Shown piece after piece: positions 26,872-36,865 of a DNA stretch of 52,669 nucleotides (positions are counted from its first letter, which is position 1; each line of letters begins with the position of its first letter). The stretch covers positions 1-52,669 of the forward strand of contig NZ_JAODNV010000021.1 in NCBI RefSeq assembly GCF_025398195.1, read 5' to 3'. Origin of the DNA: Chelativorans petroleitrophicus (GTDB lineage: Bacteria; Pseudomonadota; Alphaproteobacteria; Rhizobiales; Rhizobiaceae). The position numbers and the translations under genes are program-made. The notes beneath the pieces are model-generated. The model made no database searches. It was given only the letters and a program-made list of their open reading frames with translations, and had not been told where the DNA came from.

Positions 26872-26884
26872 CGATTACGCATTT

Positions 26885-28243
26885 CTAATGGCCTTCGATC
26901 AGTCCGCGCAGCTCTGCGACTTTTTCCTCAAGCAGCGTCCTGTTCGCGCGCGTTTCGACATTGAGGCGCAGAAGCGGCTCGGTGTTGGAGGCGCGGAGAT
27001 TGAAGCGCCAATCGTCGAAGACCATGCCGAGGCCGTCGATCGTCTCCACTGTGGGATTGTAGCGCCCATAGTGGTCGGCCACCTTCTCCTGCACCCTTTT
27101 GGCGTCGTCCACCTTGAAGTTGATCTCGCCGGAGCAGGGGAATTTGGCGATGCGCTCTTCCAGAAGGTCCGCAAGCTGCGCGCCGCTAGAGGAGAGTTCC
27201 GACACGACGTTGAGCCAGGCAAGCATGCCGGAGTCGCAGTAGGCGAAGTCGCGGAAATAATGGTGAGCGCTCATCTCGCCGCCATAGATGGCATTTTCCT
27301 CGCGCATCATGGCCTTGAAATAGGCGTGTCCCGTGCGGCAGGGTTTGGCTACGCCGCCGGCGCTCTCGACGATGTCGATCGTGTTCCAGGTCAGGCGTGG
27401 ATCGTAGAGGATGGCGCTGCCCGGAGCTTTCTTCAGCATCCGCTGCGCGATCATGCCCACGAGATAGTAGCCTTCCACGAAACGGCCCTTGTGGTCGTAG
27501 AGGAAGCAGCGGTCGAAATCGCCGTCCCACGCGATGGCGAGATCAGCACCATGCTCGACCACGGCACGGCTCGCCTTCTCGCGCTTTTCCGGCAGGAGAG
27601 GATTGGGCACTCCGTTGGGCAGGCGCGGGTCCGGTTCGTGGTCCACCTTGATGAAGGTGAAGGGCAGGTGCTTTTCCAGAAGGTCGATAATCGGGCCTGC
27701 GCAGCCATTGCCGGCGTGGCAGACGATCTTGAGCGGCTTCAGCTCTTCATCCGCCACTTCCCCGAGCAGGCGCTCGATATAGGTGTTCCGGTCGCAGGCA
27801 GGATGGAGGGTCCCCCGTTCGCCATAGCTGGAAGCGGAGGGGAACTGGCGATCGGCGCGCATCAGCTCCTCGATCGCGTTGAAGGCGTTATCGGGCGTAG
27901 CCGCGGCTGCACCCTTCAGCACCATCTTTATGCCGTTGTAATCGGGCGGATTGTGGCTCGCGGTCACCATGAGGCCTGCATCGGCGCCAGTACGCGCGGT
28001 GTGGAAGTAGACTTCCTCCGTGCCGCACATGCCGATGGGCAGCACGTCCACGCCACTGTCGAGCAGGCCCTGTGTCAGGGCGCCGGCGAGCGCCGGACTG
28101 TCGAGCCGCATGTCGTGGCCCACGACCACCGATTTGGGTGAAAGCGCCTGGCTGGTTGCCTGAGCGAAGCGATATGCAAATGGCACATTGAGTTCGCCGG
28201 GAATCTGGCCGCGAATATCATATGCCTTAAAAGGAGCACCCAT
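26885..28243 (-). CDS. Phosphomannomutase/phosphoglucomutase
   Basis: Encodes 452 residues of the alpha-D-phosphohexomutase family. The phosphoserine loop is TASHNPPDYNG near residue 95, the magnesium loop DGDFDR near 243, the sugar loop GEMSAHH near 323 and the phosphate loop RASNTEPLLR near 420. It interconverts hexose 6- and 1-phosphates, giving mannose-1- or glucose-1-phosphate for surface polysaccharide (ManB/ExoC type). All four loops are intact and the length is normal. It stands alone, divergent from cysD. Confidence 0.92.
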   Translation of the reverse strand: MGAPFKAYDIRGQIPGELNVPFAYRFAQATSQALSPKSVVVGHDMRLDSPALAGALTQGLLDSGVDVLPIGMCGTEEVYFHTARTGADAGLMVTASHNPPDYNGIKMVLKGAAAATPDNAFNAIEELMRADRQFPSASSYGERGTLHPACDRNTYIERLLGEVADEELKPLKIVCHAGNGCAGPIIDLLEKHLPFTFIKVDHEPDPRLPNGVPNPLLPEKREKASRAVVEHGADLAIAWDGDFDRCFLYDHKGRFVEGYYLVGMIAQRMLKKAPGSAILYDPRLTWNTIDIVESAGGVAKPCRTGHAYFKAMMREENAIYGGEMSAHHYFRDFAYCDSGMLAWLNVVSELSSSGAQLADLLEERIAKFPCSGEINFKVDDAKRVQEKVADHYGRYNPTVETIDGLGMVFDDWRFNLRASNTEPLLRLNVETRANRTLLEEKVAELRGLIEGH

Positions 28244-28582
28244 ACTGTCTCTCCTGCTCTTTCGTTCGTTGTAGTACTTCGGCAGTCATTGCGACGCAAA
28301 TGGGGTGACCGGTATCCAAATTCACGGGTGCACAATGCCCGCGACAGATTGACGTTCCTTTGCTCTCGCTGCGGTCCGCCGCCGGGGCCTGACCGGCCTG
28401 AAAGGGGAACGGCGCGCATCTCCGGAAGAACATTCCTCCTGAGCCCGCGATTAAGCAAAATCAAGATCATGCGGCTTCAGCCTTTAGGCTAGGCCGCCTT
28501 GAGAGAGCGGGGAAGCGGGTGGTATCCCGTGATCAGTGACATCGGGCGGCGGCGTTGGTTTCGCAAAGGTTTATTTCAGAAA
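28244..28582. other. Divergent promoter region between phosphomannomutase and cysD
   Basis: These 339 bases hold no convincing gene. A nested hairpin at 28471-28497 (GCGGC with GCCGC, inside it AGCCT with AGGCT) lies about 85 bases before cysD and could act in the cysD leader. I recognise no known riboswitch or CysB box. Confidence 0.5.
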
Positions 28583-29488
28583 ATGCCGGCAGAGCTTACT
28601 CACCTCCAGCGGCTCGAAGCCGAGTCGATACATATCATCCGCGAAGTAGCGGCAAGTTTCTCAAGACCGGTAATGCTTTATTCTATTGGGAAAGACTCAT
28701 CGGTGCTTCTGCACCTGGCCATGAAAGCCTTCTATCCGGCCAAGCCTCCATTCCCGTTTCTCCATGTGGATACCACTTGGAAGTTCCGCGACATGATCGC
28801 GTTTCGCGACAGAATGGCGGCGGAGAAAGGCATCGAGCTTCTGGTGCATGTCAATGAGGAGGGGGTGAGGCAGGGCATCAATCCTTTCGAGCACGGCTCC
28901 AATGTGCATACACATGTGATGAAAACGGTGGCTCTGCGCCAGGCCCTGGACAAGTACGGCTTCGACGCCGCCTTCGGCGGGGCACGGCGCGACGAGGAAA
29001 AGAGCCGCGCCAAAGAGCGCATCTTTTCCTTCCGCAATGCGAGCCACGCCTGGGACCCGAAGAACCAGCGCCCGGAAATGTGGAAGATCTACAACACGCG
29101 GATCGGGAGGGGCGAGTCGATCCGCGTCTTCCCGCTATCCAACTGGACCGAGCTCGACATCTGGCAATACATTCTCCAGGAAGACATTCCCATCGTGCCG
29201 CTCTATTTCGCCAGGAAACGCCCGGTAGTGAATCGCGGCGGCATGCTGATCATGGTCGACGACGATCGCATGAAGCTCCTGCCCGGCGAGAAGGTGGAAG
29301 AGCGCATGGTGCGTTTCCGCACGCTGGGCTGCTTCCCGCTTACGGGCGCCATCGAATCCGATGCGGAGACGTTGGAAGATATCGTGGCTGAAATGCTGAC
29401 GGCGCGTACCTCCGAGCGCCAGGGCCGGCTGATCGACCATGACGAGGCCGGTTCCATGGAAAAGAAGAAGCGCGAGGGGTATTTCTGA
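28583..29488 (+). CDS. cysD: Sulfate adenylyltransferase subunit 2
   Basis: Encodes 301 residues of the PAPS-reductase/ATP-PPase superfamily. The PP-loop [13 protein letters not shown] is near residue 36, [15 protein letters not shown] near 131 and [13 protein letters not shown] near 205. It adenylates sulfate to APS with the CysN GTPase. ATG 28583 is preferred because the product then begins [18 protein letters not shown], the family start. The 84 additional upstream codons-worth of bases in frame are not family-like. The stop shares one base with the cysNC start. Confidence 0.93.
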   Translation: MPAELTHLQRLEAESIHIIREVAASFSRPVMLYSIGKDSSVLLHLAMKAFYPAKPPFPFLHVDTTWKFRDMIAFRDRMAAEKGIELLVHVNEEGVRQGINPFEHGSNVHTHVMKTVALRQALDKYGFDAAFGGARRDEEKSRAKERIFSFRNASHAWDPKNQRPEMWKIYNTRIGRGESIRVFPLSNWTELDIWQYILQEDIPIVPLYFARKRPVVNRGGMLIMVDDDRMKLLPGEKVEERMVRFRTLGCFPLTGAIESDAETLEDIVAEMLTARTSERQGRLIDHDEAGSMEKKKREGYF

Positions 29489-31401
29489 TGCTGACGCTTG
29501 CCGAAAAGCCGCTCGCCGAGCTCGAAGTGGTGGACGTTCGCGGCTATCTAGCCAGCCAGGAGAACAAGACCCTTCTGCGTTTTCTGACCTGCGGCTCGGT
29601 GGATGACGGCAAGTCCACGCTGATCGGTCGGCTTCTCTACGACACGAAGCTCATCTTCGAGGATCAGCTCGCGGCGCTGGAGCGGGATTCGAGACGGCAC
29701 GGCACGACGGGCGAGGGCATCGACCTGGCGCTGCTGGTGGACGGGCTGGAGGCCGAGCGCGAGCAGGGCATCACCATCGATGTCGCCTACCGCTTCTTCG
29801 CCACGCCAAGGCGCAAGTTCATCGTCGCGGATACGCCGGGCCACGAGCAGTATACGAGGAACATGGCCACCGGAGCCTCTACGGCGGACCTGGCGGTGGT
29901 TCTCGTGGATGCGCGCAAGGGCGTGCTCGAACAGACCAGGCGGCACTCCATCATCGCCTCGCTTCTGGGCATCCGGCATATCGTGCTGGCGGTGAACAAG
30001 ATCGATCTCGTCGGTTTTGACGAGGAGGTTTTCCGGCGTATCGCCGCGGATTACGAGGCGTTCGCCAAGAATGTGGGCTTTGCCACGATCCAGCCCATCC
30101 CATTGTCCGCGCGCCATGGGGACAATGTCACCGCGGTTTCAGAAAACACGCCGTGGTATACCGGCCCGTCGCTCATCGAGCATCTGGAAACGGTAGATGT
30201 GGAGAGCGAGGCGGCGGCGCAGCCGTTCCGCTTCCCCGTGCAATACGTAAACCGTCCGAACCCAGACTTCCGCGGCTTTGCGGGAACCATCGCTTCCGGG
30301 GCCATTTCGGTAAACGACGAGGTTGTGGTCGCCAAGTCCGGTAAGCGTACGCGCGTGAAGCGTATCGTCACCTATGACGGCGATCTCGAAACAGCGGTGG
30401 CGGGACAAGCGGTCACGCTGCTTTTGGCTGACGAGGTGGAGGTCTCGCGCGGCAACATGCTCGTGGCGCCCGAGGCTCAACCGCACGTGGCCGACCAGTT
30501 CGCCGCCAATGTCGTCTGGTTTGGGGAACAACCGCTGCTGCCTGGCCGCACCTATCTCCTGCGTACAGAAACCGACGAGGTGAGCGCGACGGTAAGCCAT
30601 CTGAAGCACCGGCTGAATGTCGGCAACCTTGCGCGGGAGGCCGCCAAGTGCCTGGAACTGAACGAAGTGGGGGTCTGCAATTTCTCGCTTCAGGCGCCGA
30701 TCGCATTCGATCCCTTTGCGCAGAACCGCACCACCGGCTCCTTCATCCTGATCGACCGGCTCACCAACGCCACGGTGGGCGCGGGCATGATCCTGCATCC
30801 GCTGCGCCGCGCGGAGAACATCTACTGGCAGGCGCTCGACGTGACGAAAGCCTCGCGCGCCGCGCTCAAGCACCAGAAGCCGGCGGTGCTGTGGTTCACC
30901 GGGCTTTCCGGCTCCGGCAAATCGACCATAGCCAACCTTCTGGAGAAGAGGCTGCACGCGGCTGGGCGCCATACCTATATCCTTGACGGCGATAATGTGC
31001 GCCATGGGCTGAACCGCGATCTCGGTTTCACCGAGGAGGATCGCGTGGAGAACATCCGCCGGGTGGCCGAGGTGGCGCGGCTGATGGCCGATGCGGGGCT
31101 GATCGTGCTCGTCTCCTTCATCTCCCCGTTCCGTGCTGAGCGGCGCATGGCGCGCGATCTGATGAACGAGGGCGAGTTCGTGGAGGTTTTCGTCGACACG
31201 CCCTTCGAGGAATGTGCTAAGCGTGACCCGAAGGGACTTTATGCGCGTGCAATGAAAGGGGAGATCAAGAATTTCACCGGCGTGGATTCCCCCTATGAGG
31301 TGCCGGAAGAGCCCGACGTCCACTTGCGGACGGTGGGCCGTTCACCGGTGGAGCTCGCGGACGAACTGGAGCGCTGGCTGAGGGAGCGCGGCTATTGCTG
31401 A
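29488..31401 (+). CDS. cysNC: Bifunctional sulfate adenylyltransferase subunit 1 / APS kinase
   Basis: Encodes 637 residues. The N-terminal GTPase domain carries [18 protein letters not shown] (P-loop) near residue 35, [12 protein letters not shown] near 113 and NKIDL near 170. The C-terminal APS kinase carries GLSGSGKST near 475 and [11 protein letters not shown] near 500. The GTPase drives APS formation with CysD, and the kinase makes PAPS. This fused form, also called NodQ in rhizobia, supplies PAPS for assimilation or for sulfating surface or signal molecules. No PAPS reductase or sulfotransferase lies nearby. It starts one base inside the end of cysD. Confidence 0.95.
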   Translation: MLTLAEKPLAELEVVDVRGYLASQENKTLLRFLTCGSVDDGKSTLIGRLLYDTKLIFEDQLAALERDSRRHGTTGEGIDLALLVDGLEAEREQGITIDVAYRFFATPRRKFIVADTPGHEQYTRNMATGASTADLAVVLVDARKGVLEQTRRHSIIASLLGIRHIVLAVNKIDLVGFDEEVFRRIAADYEAFAKNVGFATIQPIPLSARHGDNVTAVSENTPWYTGPSLIEHLETVDVESEAAAQPFRFPVQYVNRPNPDFRGFAGTIASGAISVNDEVVVAKSGKRTRVKRIVTYDGDLETAVAGQAVTLLLADEVEVSRGNMLVAPEAQPHVADQFAANVVWFGEQPLLPGRTYLLRTETDEVSATVSHLKHRLNVGNLAREAAKCLELNEVGVCNFSLQAPIAFDPFAQNRTTGSFILIDRLTNATVGAGMILHPLRRAENIYWQALDVTKASRAALKHQKPAVLWFTGLSGSGKSTIANLLEKRLHAAGRHTYILDGDNVRHGLNRDLGFTEEDRVENIRRVAEVARLMADAGLIVLVSFISPFRAERRMARDLMNEGEFVEVFVDTPFEECAKRDPKGLYARAMKGEIKNFTGVDSPYEVPEEPDVHLRTVGRSPVELADELERWLRERGYC

Positions 31402-32213
31402 ACAGGGTGACATCCCTTCTTGAAGACGAAGCGGCGGTTCTGGCGCTCCTTGAGTCCCTTGCGCTTGCCGCGGGCCGCGAGATCATGCGGCATCGTGAGG
31501 CCGGAGTGCATGTGGAGCACAAGGCGGATGCCTCGCCGGTGACGGCGGCCGACCGTGAGGCGGAGCGCGTCATCCTCTCGGGCCTGCGTACCGAGCTTGC
31601 GGGCGTGGCTTGCGTGTCGGAAGAGGAAGCCTCGGACGGCCTGCTGCGGGCCTGCGAGGAAGAGGACTTCTTTCTGGTCGATCCGCTTGACGGCACGCGA
31701 GAATTTATCGCCGGCCGGCCCGATTTCACCGTCAATATCGCTCTGATCAGGCGAGGCATCCCTCGCATCGGCGTGGTCTATGCGCCGGCTCATGCACTGC
31801 TTTATTCCGGGCGTCCGGGTGTGGCATCCGAGGTACGGGTGGAAGGACAGTCCGCGCTCGCCCGTCGGGCCATCAGCACACGGCCGGGACGTACGCCACC
31901 GACCATCGTTGCCAGCCGCTCCCACTCCACACCGGAGACGGCGGGCTTCATCGCCCGTTATCCGGATGCCGAAACGGTATCGGTGGGCTCGTCGCTGAAG
32001 TTCTGCATCATTGCCCGGGGGGATGCCGATCTCTATCCGCGCTTTGGCCGGACCATGCAATGGGACACTGCTGCGGGCGACGCGGTTCTGAGGGCCGCGG
32101 GCGGACACACGCGGACGCTGGAGGGTGCGCCGCTCACCTACGGTGTGCAGGCGGGTGGCGAGCTTGCGACCTTTGCCAATCCCTTTTTCATCGCAGAAGG
32201 GTGGGCGGCGTAG
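31395..32213 (+). CDS. cysQ: 3'(2'),5'-bisphosphate nucleotidase
   Basis: Encodes 272 residues of the lithium-sensitive inositol-monophosphatase family. Metal-site motifs are SEEEA near residue 76, [10 protein letters not shown] near 95 and [10 protein letters not shown] near 222. It hydrolyses PAP to AMP, removing the by-product of PAPS use and recycling sulfate intermediates. TTG 31395 has GAGGGAG nine bases upstream and overlaps cysNC; GTG 31407 is the alternative. Together cysD-cysNC-cysQ form one sulfate-activation operon. Confidence 0.9.
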   Translation: MLNRVTSLLEDEAAVLALLESLALAAGREIMRHREAGVHVEHKADASPVTAADREAERVILSGLRTELAGVACVSEEEASDGLLRACEEEDFFLVDPLDGTREFIAGRPDFTVNIALIRRGIPRIGVVYAPAHALLYSGRPGVASEVRVEGQSALARRAISTRPGRTPPTIVASRSHSTPETAGFIARYPDAETVSVGSSLKFCIIARGDADLYPRFGRTMQWDTAAGDAVLRAAGGHTRTLEGAPLTYGVQAGGELATFANPFFIAEGWAA

Positions 32214-32219
32214 CGCCGT

Positions 32220-33140
32220 TCAAAGCTCGTTGCGCCAGGGCGGATTGGCCCCCGCACGCGAAACGGTAACGGCCGCCACGCGGGCGGCGAAGGACAGGGC
32301 GGCCCTTATTTCGTTCTCCGTGAGCGCGGCGACGCGTTCTTTCGACAAGCGGCCAGCCTCATGCAGGGCGGCAAGCAGGCCGGCATTGAAGGTATCGCCT
32401 GCGCCCACCGTATCGACGACCTCGACTTTCACGGCTTCCACCTGAAGGCTGCCGCCCCGCCAATGGACCGTGGCGCCCTTGTCGCCGCCGGTGATCACGA
32501 CGAGCTTCGCGCCTGCATCCAGCATATTGCGGGCGGCTTTTTGAGGCGAGGCGGCACCCCGAAGCCAGTCGAGATCGTCTTCCGAGATCTTCACGATGTC
32601 GGCCATCGCCGTCATGCGTTTGAGGCGCGCCCTGTGCCGGGCTTCGTCGTTGATGAAGAGGGGACGGATGTTGGGATCGATCATGACGACGCGGTGGCCG
32701 CTCTCGCGTGCCATCAATCTCTCGTAAGTGGTGCCGCAGGGCTCGGCCACGAGGCTGATGCCGCCGAAAAGAAGCGCCTCCACATCATCATCAAGGGCGG
32801 GAAGATCGGCTTCGCCCAGCATGCGCCCCGCCGAGTTCTCGTCGTAGAAGACGTAGCTTGCATGACCGGCATCGAGGGTGACGAAGGCAAGGGTCGTCGG
32901 CCGGTCGGACAGCCGGGCGTGGCGCAGGTCCACCTGACTTTCGGCCAGCGCGTTCTGAAGCTTCTTGCCGAACAGGTCGTTCGACAGGCCCGAGAAGAAC
33001 GAGACGGGCGCGCCCAGGCGCCCTAGCGCGATCGCACTGTTGAAGATCGAGCCGCCCACATGGGGGACGAAGGCCGTTTCGCCATCCGCCGTCTTACGCG
33101 GCAGCATGTCGATAAGCGCTTCCCCGCAGCACAAAATCAT
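32220..33140 (-). CDS. PfkB-family sugar kinase (fructokinase-like)
   Basis: Encodes 306 residues. GGSIFNSAIALGRLG near residue 29 is the first PfkB signature, and DTVGAGDTFNAGLL near 244 is the second, with the catalytic Asp. The N-terminal MILCCGEALIDMLP is common in fructokinases. ATG 33140 follows GGGAG. The longer frame upstream has no family similarity. It phosphorylates a sugar with ATP; fructose is likely, but 2-keto-3-deoxygluconate is an alternative. It is convergent with cysQ, leaving only six bases between them, and divergent from the AraD1 gene. Confidence 0.85.
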   Translation of the reverse strand: MILCCGEALIDMLPRKTADGETAFVPHVGGSIFNSAIALGRLGAPVSFFSGLSNDLFGKKLQNALAESQVDLRHARLSDRPTTLAFVTLDAGHASYVFYDENSAGRMLGEADLPALDDDVEALLFGGISLVAEPCGTTYERLMARESGHRVVMIDPNIRPLFINDEARHRARLKRMTAMADIVKISEDDLDWLRGAASPQKAARNMLDAGAKLVVITGGDKGATVHWRGGSLQVEAVKVEVVDTVGAGDTFNAGLLAALHEAGRLSKERVAALTENEIRAALSFAARVAAVTVSRAGANPPWRNEL

Positions 33141-33303
33141 GGCCTTTTCTCCCTTGCTCAACTCCTCTGGCGTTCGTTCGGCGCTTATAACCGCTGGCGG
33201 TGCGTAACACACCAGACTTTCAGCGGGCAGACCTTGCGCTGCGTGTGGCGGTGGTCTTTGATGCGGGTAGGGAACGGAAACGGTCAGCGCAGCGGAGCAT
33301 TGC

Positions 33304-34275
33304 ATGCATCTATCGCAGTTGAAGAAGGGCGGCGTCATCTGCCGCCGGGGTGAAGAGGCGCGTCTGGTCAATGGTGCCGAAAGCACCTACGGCCTGGCGT
33401 TCGAGGCGGTCGAGGCAGGCCTCGAGCTTGCCGCTGTTATCGAGCGCCACGGGCTGGGCGAGGTGGTGGAGCTGGAAAGGCTTGCCGCTGACGGCGCGCT
33501 TGACGTGCCCGTGCGCCATCCCGATCCGGCGCACATGTATCTTACCGGCACAGGGCTGACCCATCTTGGATCCGCCTCGGCGCGCGACGCCATGCACGCC
33601 GAGGCCGATACGGAGGGCATGACCGATTCCATGAAGATGTTCCGCATGGGAATAGAAGGTGGCAAACCAGCGCCTGGCAAGGAAGGAGTGCAACCCGAAT
33701 GGTTCTACAAGGGAACGGGTATCGCTGCCGTCGCGAGCGGCGATCCGCTGGTCTCGCCCGGTTGCGCGCTCGACGGAGGAGAGGAGCCGGAGATCGCAGG
33801 TTTCTATGTGATCGGCAAGGATGGCCGCCCCTATCGCATCGGCTTCTCGCTTGCCAACGAGTTTTCCGACCACGTGACCGAACGCATCAACTATCTCTAT
33901 CTTGCGCACTCCAAGCTGCGGCCTGCGTCCTTCGGGCCGGAACTTCTGGTGGGCGACCTTCCGGCCGATATCCGGGGCATGTCGCGTATCTGGCGCGACG
34001 GCAAGGTGATCTGGGAGAAGGAGTTCCTATCCGGCGAAGACAACATGTCCCATACGATCGCCAATCTGGAGCATCACCACTTCAAATATGCGCTATTCCG
34101 CCAGCCGGGTGACCTGCATGTGCACATGTTCGGCACGGCCACGCTCTCTTTCGCCGATGGCATTGCCTGCCGCGAGGGAGACGTGTTCGAAATTTCTGCC
34201 CCGGATTTCGGCCTTCCGCTCAAGAATCGCTTGGGCCAGGAGGAGAAGCGGCAGGTCGCGGTCACGGCGCTCTGA
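33304..34275 (+). CDS. AraD1/GguC-family protein (FAH superfamily)
   Basis: Encodes 323 residues of the fumarylacetoacetate-hydrolase fold, AraD1/GguC subgroup. Visible marks are PEWFYKGTG near residue 135, GEEPEIAGFYVIGKDGRP near 160 and GFSLANEFSDHVTE near 180 (metal-binding Glu). In sugar-acid clusters this protein is annotated as a 2-keto-3-deoxy-L-arabonate dehydratase, which would give ketoglutarate semialdehyde for the dehydrogenase encoded 1 kb downstream. The exact reaction of many members is not settled. ATG 33304 has GGAG six bases upstream. It heads a plus-strand galactose/arabinose cluster. Confidence 0.8.
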   Translation: MHLSQLKKGGVICRRGEEARLVNGAESTYGLAFEAVEAGLELAAVIERHGLGEVVELERLAADGALDVPVRHPDPAHMYLTGTGLTHLGSASARDAMHAEADTEGMTDSMKMFRMGIEGGKPAPGKEGVQPEWFYKGTGIAAVASGDPLVSPGCALDGGEEPEIAGFYVIGKDGRPYRIGFSLANEFSDHVTERINYLYLAHSKLRPASFGPELLVGDLPADIRGMSRIWRDGKVIWEKEFLSGEDNMSHTIANLEHHHFKYALFRQPGDLHVHMFGTATLSFADGIACREGDVFEISAPDFGLPLKNRLGQEEKRQVAVTAL

Positions 34276-34359
34276 GGGAAAGCCGCCGGAGCACCACCAA
34301 CTTTCCGGCGTGCGTGACAAGCCACTGCGCCGGTCTTAGCCGTGAGCAGGAGGTCTGGG

Positions 34360-35283
34360 ATGGCCGCAACGAAAATTGCCGTCGTCGGTATCGGCAAGAT
34401 CGCGCGCGATCAGCATCTGCCCGCGATCGCCCGTTCCGGCGCATTCGAGCTTGCCGCCGCAATCAGCCGTAACGAGCGGGTTGAAGGCGTGGAGAACTTC
34501 ACGGACATCCAGGCCTTTCTGCGCAACCGTCCGGATGTCGCCGCCGTCTCGCTCTGCGCGCCGCCCCGGCCGCGGCTGCAAATGGCTGTGTCGGCGCTTG
34601 AGGCCGGCCGTCACGTGCTGCTCGAAAAGCCGCCGGGCGCCACGGTGGGGGAGGTGGAGGCGCTCGTCGCCCTTGCCCGCAAGAAGGGTGTCGTTCTGTT
34701 CGCCACGTGGCATTCGCGCTTTGCGTCCTGTGTCGAGCCCGCGCGGCGGTGGCTTTCGGGAAAGACGATCCGCCATGTGGAGATCGTCTGGAAGGAAGAT
34801 GTGCGGCGCTGGCACCCGGGGCAGGCGTGGATCTGGGAGGCGGGCGGCTTCGGCGTGTTCGATCCCGGCATCAACGCGCTTTCCATTTTGACGGCCATCG
34901 CGCCGCCCGTCTTCGTGACGGACGCGACCCTTGAGGTGCCGGAAAATTGCCAGACGCCCATTGCCGCTCAGCTCACCATGCGCGGCGTGACAGGGTTTGA
35001 AGTCACGGCCGACTTCGACTGGAGGCAGGAAGGGCCGCAGACCTGGGAAATCCGCGTCGATACGGATGCGGGCCTGCTCGTGCTTGCCGACGGCGGCAGC
35101 CGCATGTCGATCGATGGAGAGCAGCGGCCGGGCGGCCTCGAAGCCGAGTATGACGGAATTTACGCGCGCTTCGCCGGGCTTCTCGCTTCGGGCGAGAGCG
35201 ATGTGGACCTTGCGCCGCTCAAGCTCGTTTCCGATGCATTTATGATCGGGCGGACAGTGGACGTGGACGCTTTTCACGACTAG
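34360..35283 (+). CDS. D-galactose/L-arabinose 1-dehydrogenase, Gfo/Idh/MocA family
   Basis: Encodes 307 residues. The N-terminal Rossmann motif VVGIGKIARDQHLPAIA is the Pseudomonas Gal-type signature, and LLEKPPGAT near residue 88 carries the EKP catalytic lysine. Length and pattern match galactose dehydrogenase, which oxidises D-galactose and L-arabinose to lactones. ATG 34360 is chosen because AGGAGG lies about seven bases upstream; the earlier ATG 34342 has none. Neighbours AraD1, the semialdehyde dehydrogenase, DgoK and DgoA supply the later steps. Confidence 0.85.
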   Translation: MAATKIAVVGIGKIARDQHLPAIARSGAFELAAAISRNERVEGVENFTDIQAFLRNRPDVAAVSLCAPPRPRLQMAVSALEAGRHVLLEKPPGATVGEVEALVALARKKGVVLFATWHSRFASCVEPARRWLSGKTIRHVEIVWKEDVRRWHPGQAWIWEAGGFGVFDPGINALSILTAIAPPVFVTDATLEVPENCQTPIAAQLTMRGVTGFEVTADFDWRQEGPQTWEIRVDTDAGLLVLADGGSRMSIDGEQRPGGLEAEYDGIYARFAGLLASGESDVDLAPLKLVSDAFMIGRTVDVDAFHD

Positions 35284-35330
35284 AGAACAGGTTCCTCACC
35301 CAGCAATCCTCAGTTTCTCAGGAGCGCATC

Positions 35331-36857
35331 ATGTCGCAAGATTTCAAGCCACGCGGAAAACATCTGATTGCCGGGGAGTGGGTGGGAAGCGAGACGACCT
35401 TCACCTCCGACCCGGTAACGGGACCCTCATACGAATTTGCCGCGGGCGGGGCGGCCGAGATCGACAGCGCGGTGAAAGCGGCGGAAGAGGCCTTCGCGGT
35501 TTACGGCGCCTCGAGCCGTGCCGAGCGTGCAGCCTTCCTGAACGCCATCGCCGACGAGATCGAGGCGCGCGCGGAGGCGATCACAGCCATGGCCACGCGC
35601 GAATCCGGCCTTCCTGAGGCCCGTATCAACGGTGAGCGCGGCCGCACGACGGGCCAACTTCGTTTCTTTGCCAAACATATTGAGAAGGGCGACTATCTCG
35701 ACCGCCGCCACGATCCTGCGGACCCGCAGCGCCAGCCGCAGCCCAAGCCGGACCTGAAGCTCATGCAGTTTCCCGTGGGGCCTGTGGGCGTTTTCGGTGC
35801 GTCGAATTTCCCGCTGGCCTTTTCGACGGCGGGCGGCGACACCGCTTCCGCGCTGGCGGCCGGCTGCCCAGTGGTCGTGAAGGGCCATCAGGCGCATCCC
35901 GGTACCGGCGAACTGGTGGCTGAGGCGATCCATGAAGCCATCAAGAAGACCGGCCAGCACCCCGGTGTCTTCTCGCTTGTCCAAAGCAACCGCCGCGAGG
36001 CAGGCGAGGCGCTCGTGACCCATCCGCTGATCCGCGCCGTCGGATTTACGGGATCGACAGGAGGCGGACGCGCGCTCTTTAATCTGGCGGCCAGCCGGCC
36101 AGACCCCATTCCCTTCTACGGCGAACTGGGCTCCGTCAACCCGGTCTTCCTGCTGCCGGCGGCACTTGCCAGCCGCGCACAGAAGATCGGCGAGGGCTGG
36201 GCAGCCTCCCTAACCCTGGGTGTCGGGCAGTTCTGCACCAATCCGGGCGTGGCCGTCGCAATCGACAGCGGCGACGTCGAGACATTCATGAGTGCCGCGC
36301 AAAAGGCGCTCGAACAGATCACCGAACAGCCCATGCTGACGGCTGGCATCGCCGAGGCTTACCGGAAGGGCCGCGACCGCGTCGTTGGCCTCAACTGTGT
36401 TCGCGTGCGGCTGACCTCCAAGGCGGAGGGGCGCTACGTGGGTCCCGATCTTCTGGAGACCACGGGCGAGGAATGGCTGGCCAATCCCGAACTCCACAAC
36501 GAGGTTTTCGGGCCGTTCGGCATCGTCGTGCGCGTTAAGGACGAGGAGGAGATGCGCCAGATCGCGCGGGGCGTCGAAGGCCAGCTTACCTGCACGCTGC
36601 ATATGGACGATGCCGACACCGCGCTTGCTGCATCGCTGATGCCGATCCTGCAGCGCAAGGCGGGACGGCTGATCGCCAACGGCTTCCCGACGGGCGTGGA
36701 GGTGAGCGACGCCATGATGCATGGCGGGCCCTATCCGGCAAGTACGAATGCCTCCACCACCTCCGTGGGTTCGCTTGCGATCCGGCGTTTCCTGCGACCC
36801 GTGGCTTTCCAGGACATGCCGACGAGCCTGCTGCCCGCTGACCTGAAAAACGCCTAA
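35331..36857 (+). CDS. 2-Ketoglutarate semialdehyde dehydrogenase (aldehyde dehydrogenase family)
   Basis: Encodes 508 residues. GASNFPLAFSTAGGDTASAL near residue 161 and the catalytic Cys in GQFCTNPG near 300 match the NADP-dependent 2,5-dioxovalerate dehydrogenase branch; the catalytic Glu is in ELGSVNP near 265. It oxidises ketoglutarate semialdehyde from L-arabinose (after AraD1) to 2-ketoglutarate for the TCA cycle. ATG 35331 has AGGAG upstream. It is the only aldehyde dehydrogenase in the window, so it is also the only local candidate for oxidising sulfolactaldehyde, but nothing in sequence supports that. Confidence 0.85.
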   Translation: MSQDFKPRGKHLIAGEWVGSETTFTSDPVTGPSYEFAAGGAAEIDSAVKAAEEAFAVYGASSRAERAAFLNAIADEIEARAEAITAMATRESGLPEARINGERGRTTGQLRFFAKHIEKGDYLDRRHDPADPQRQPQPKPDLKLMQFPVGPVGVFGASNFPLAFSTAGGDTASALAAGCPVVVKGHQAHPGTGELVAEAIHEAIKKTGQHPGVFSLVQSNRREAGEALVTHPLIRAVGFTGSTGGGRALFNLAASRPDPIPFYGELGSVNPVFLLPAALASRAQKIGEGWAASLTLGVGQFCTNPGVAVAIDSGDVETFMSAAQKALEQITEQPMLTAGIAEAYRKGRDRVVGLNCVRVRLTSKAEGRYVGPDLLETTGEEWLANPELHNEVFGPFGIVVRVKDEEEMRQIARGVEGQLTCTLHMDDADTALAASLMPILQRKAGRLIANGFPTGVEVSDAMMHGGPYPASTNASTTSVGSLAIRRFLRPVAFQDMPTSLLPADLKNA

Positions 36858-36865
36858 GACGGAAC

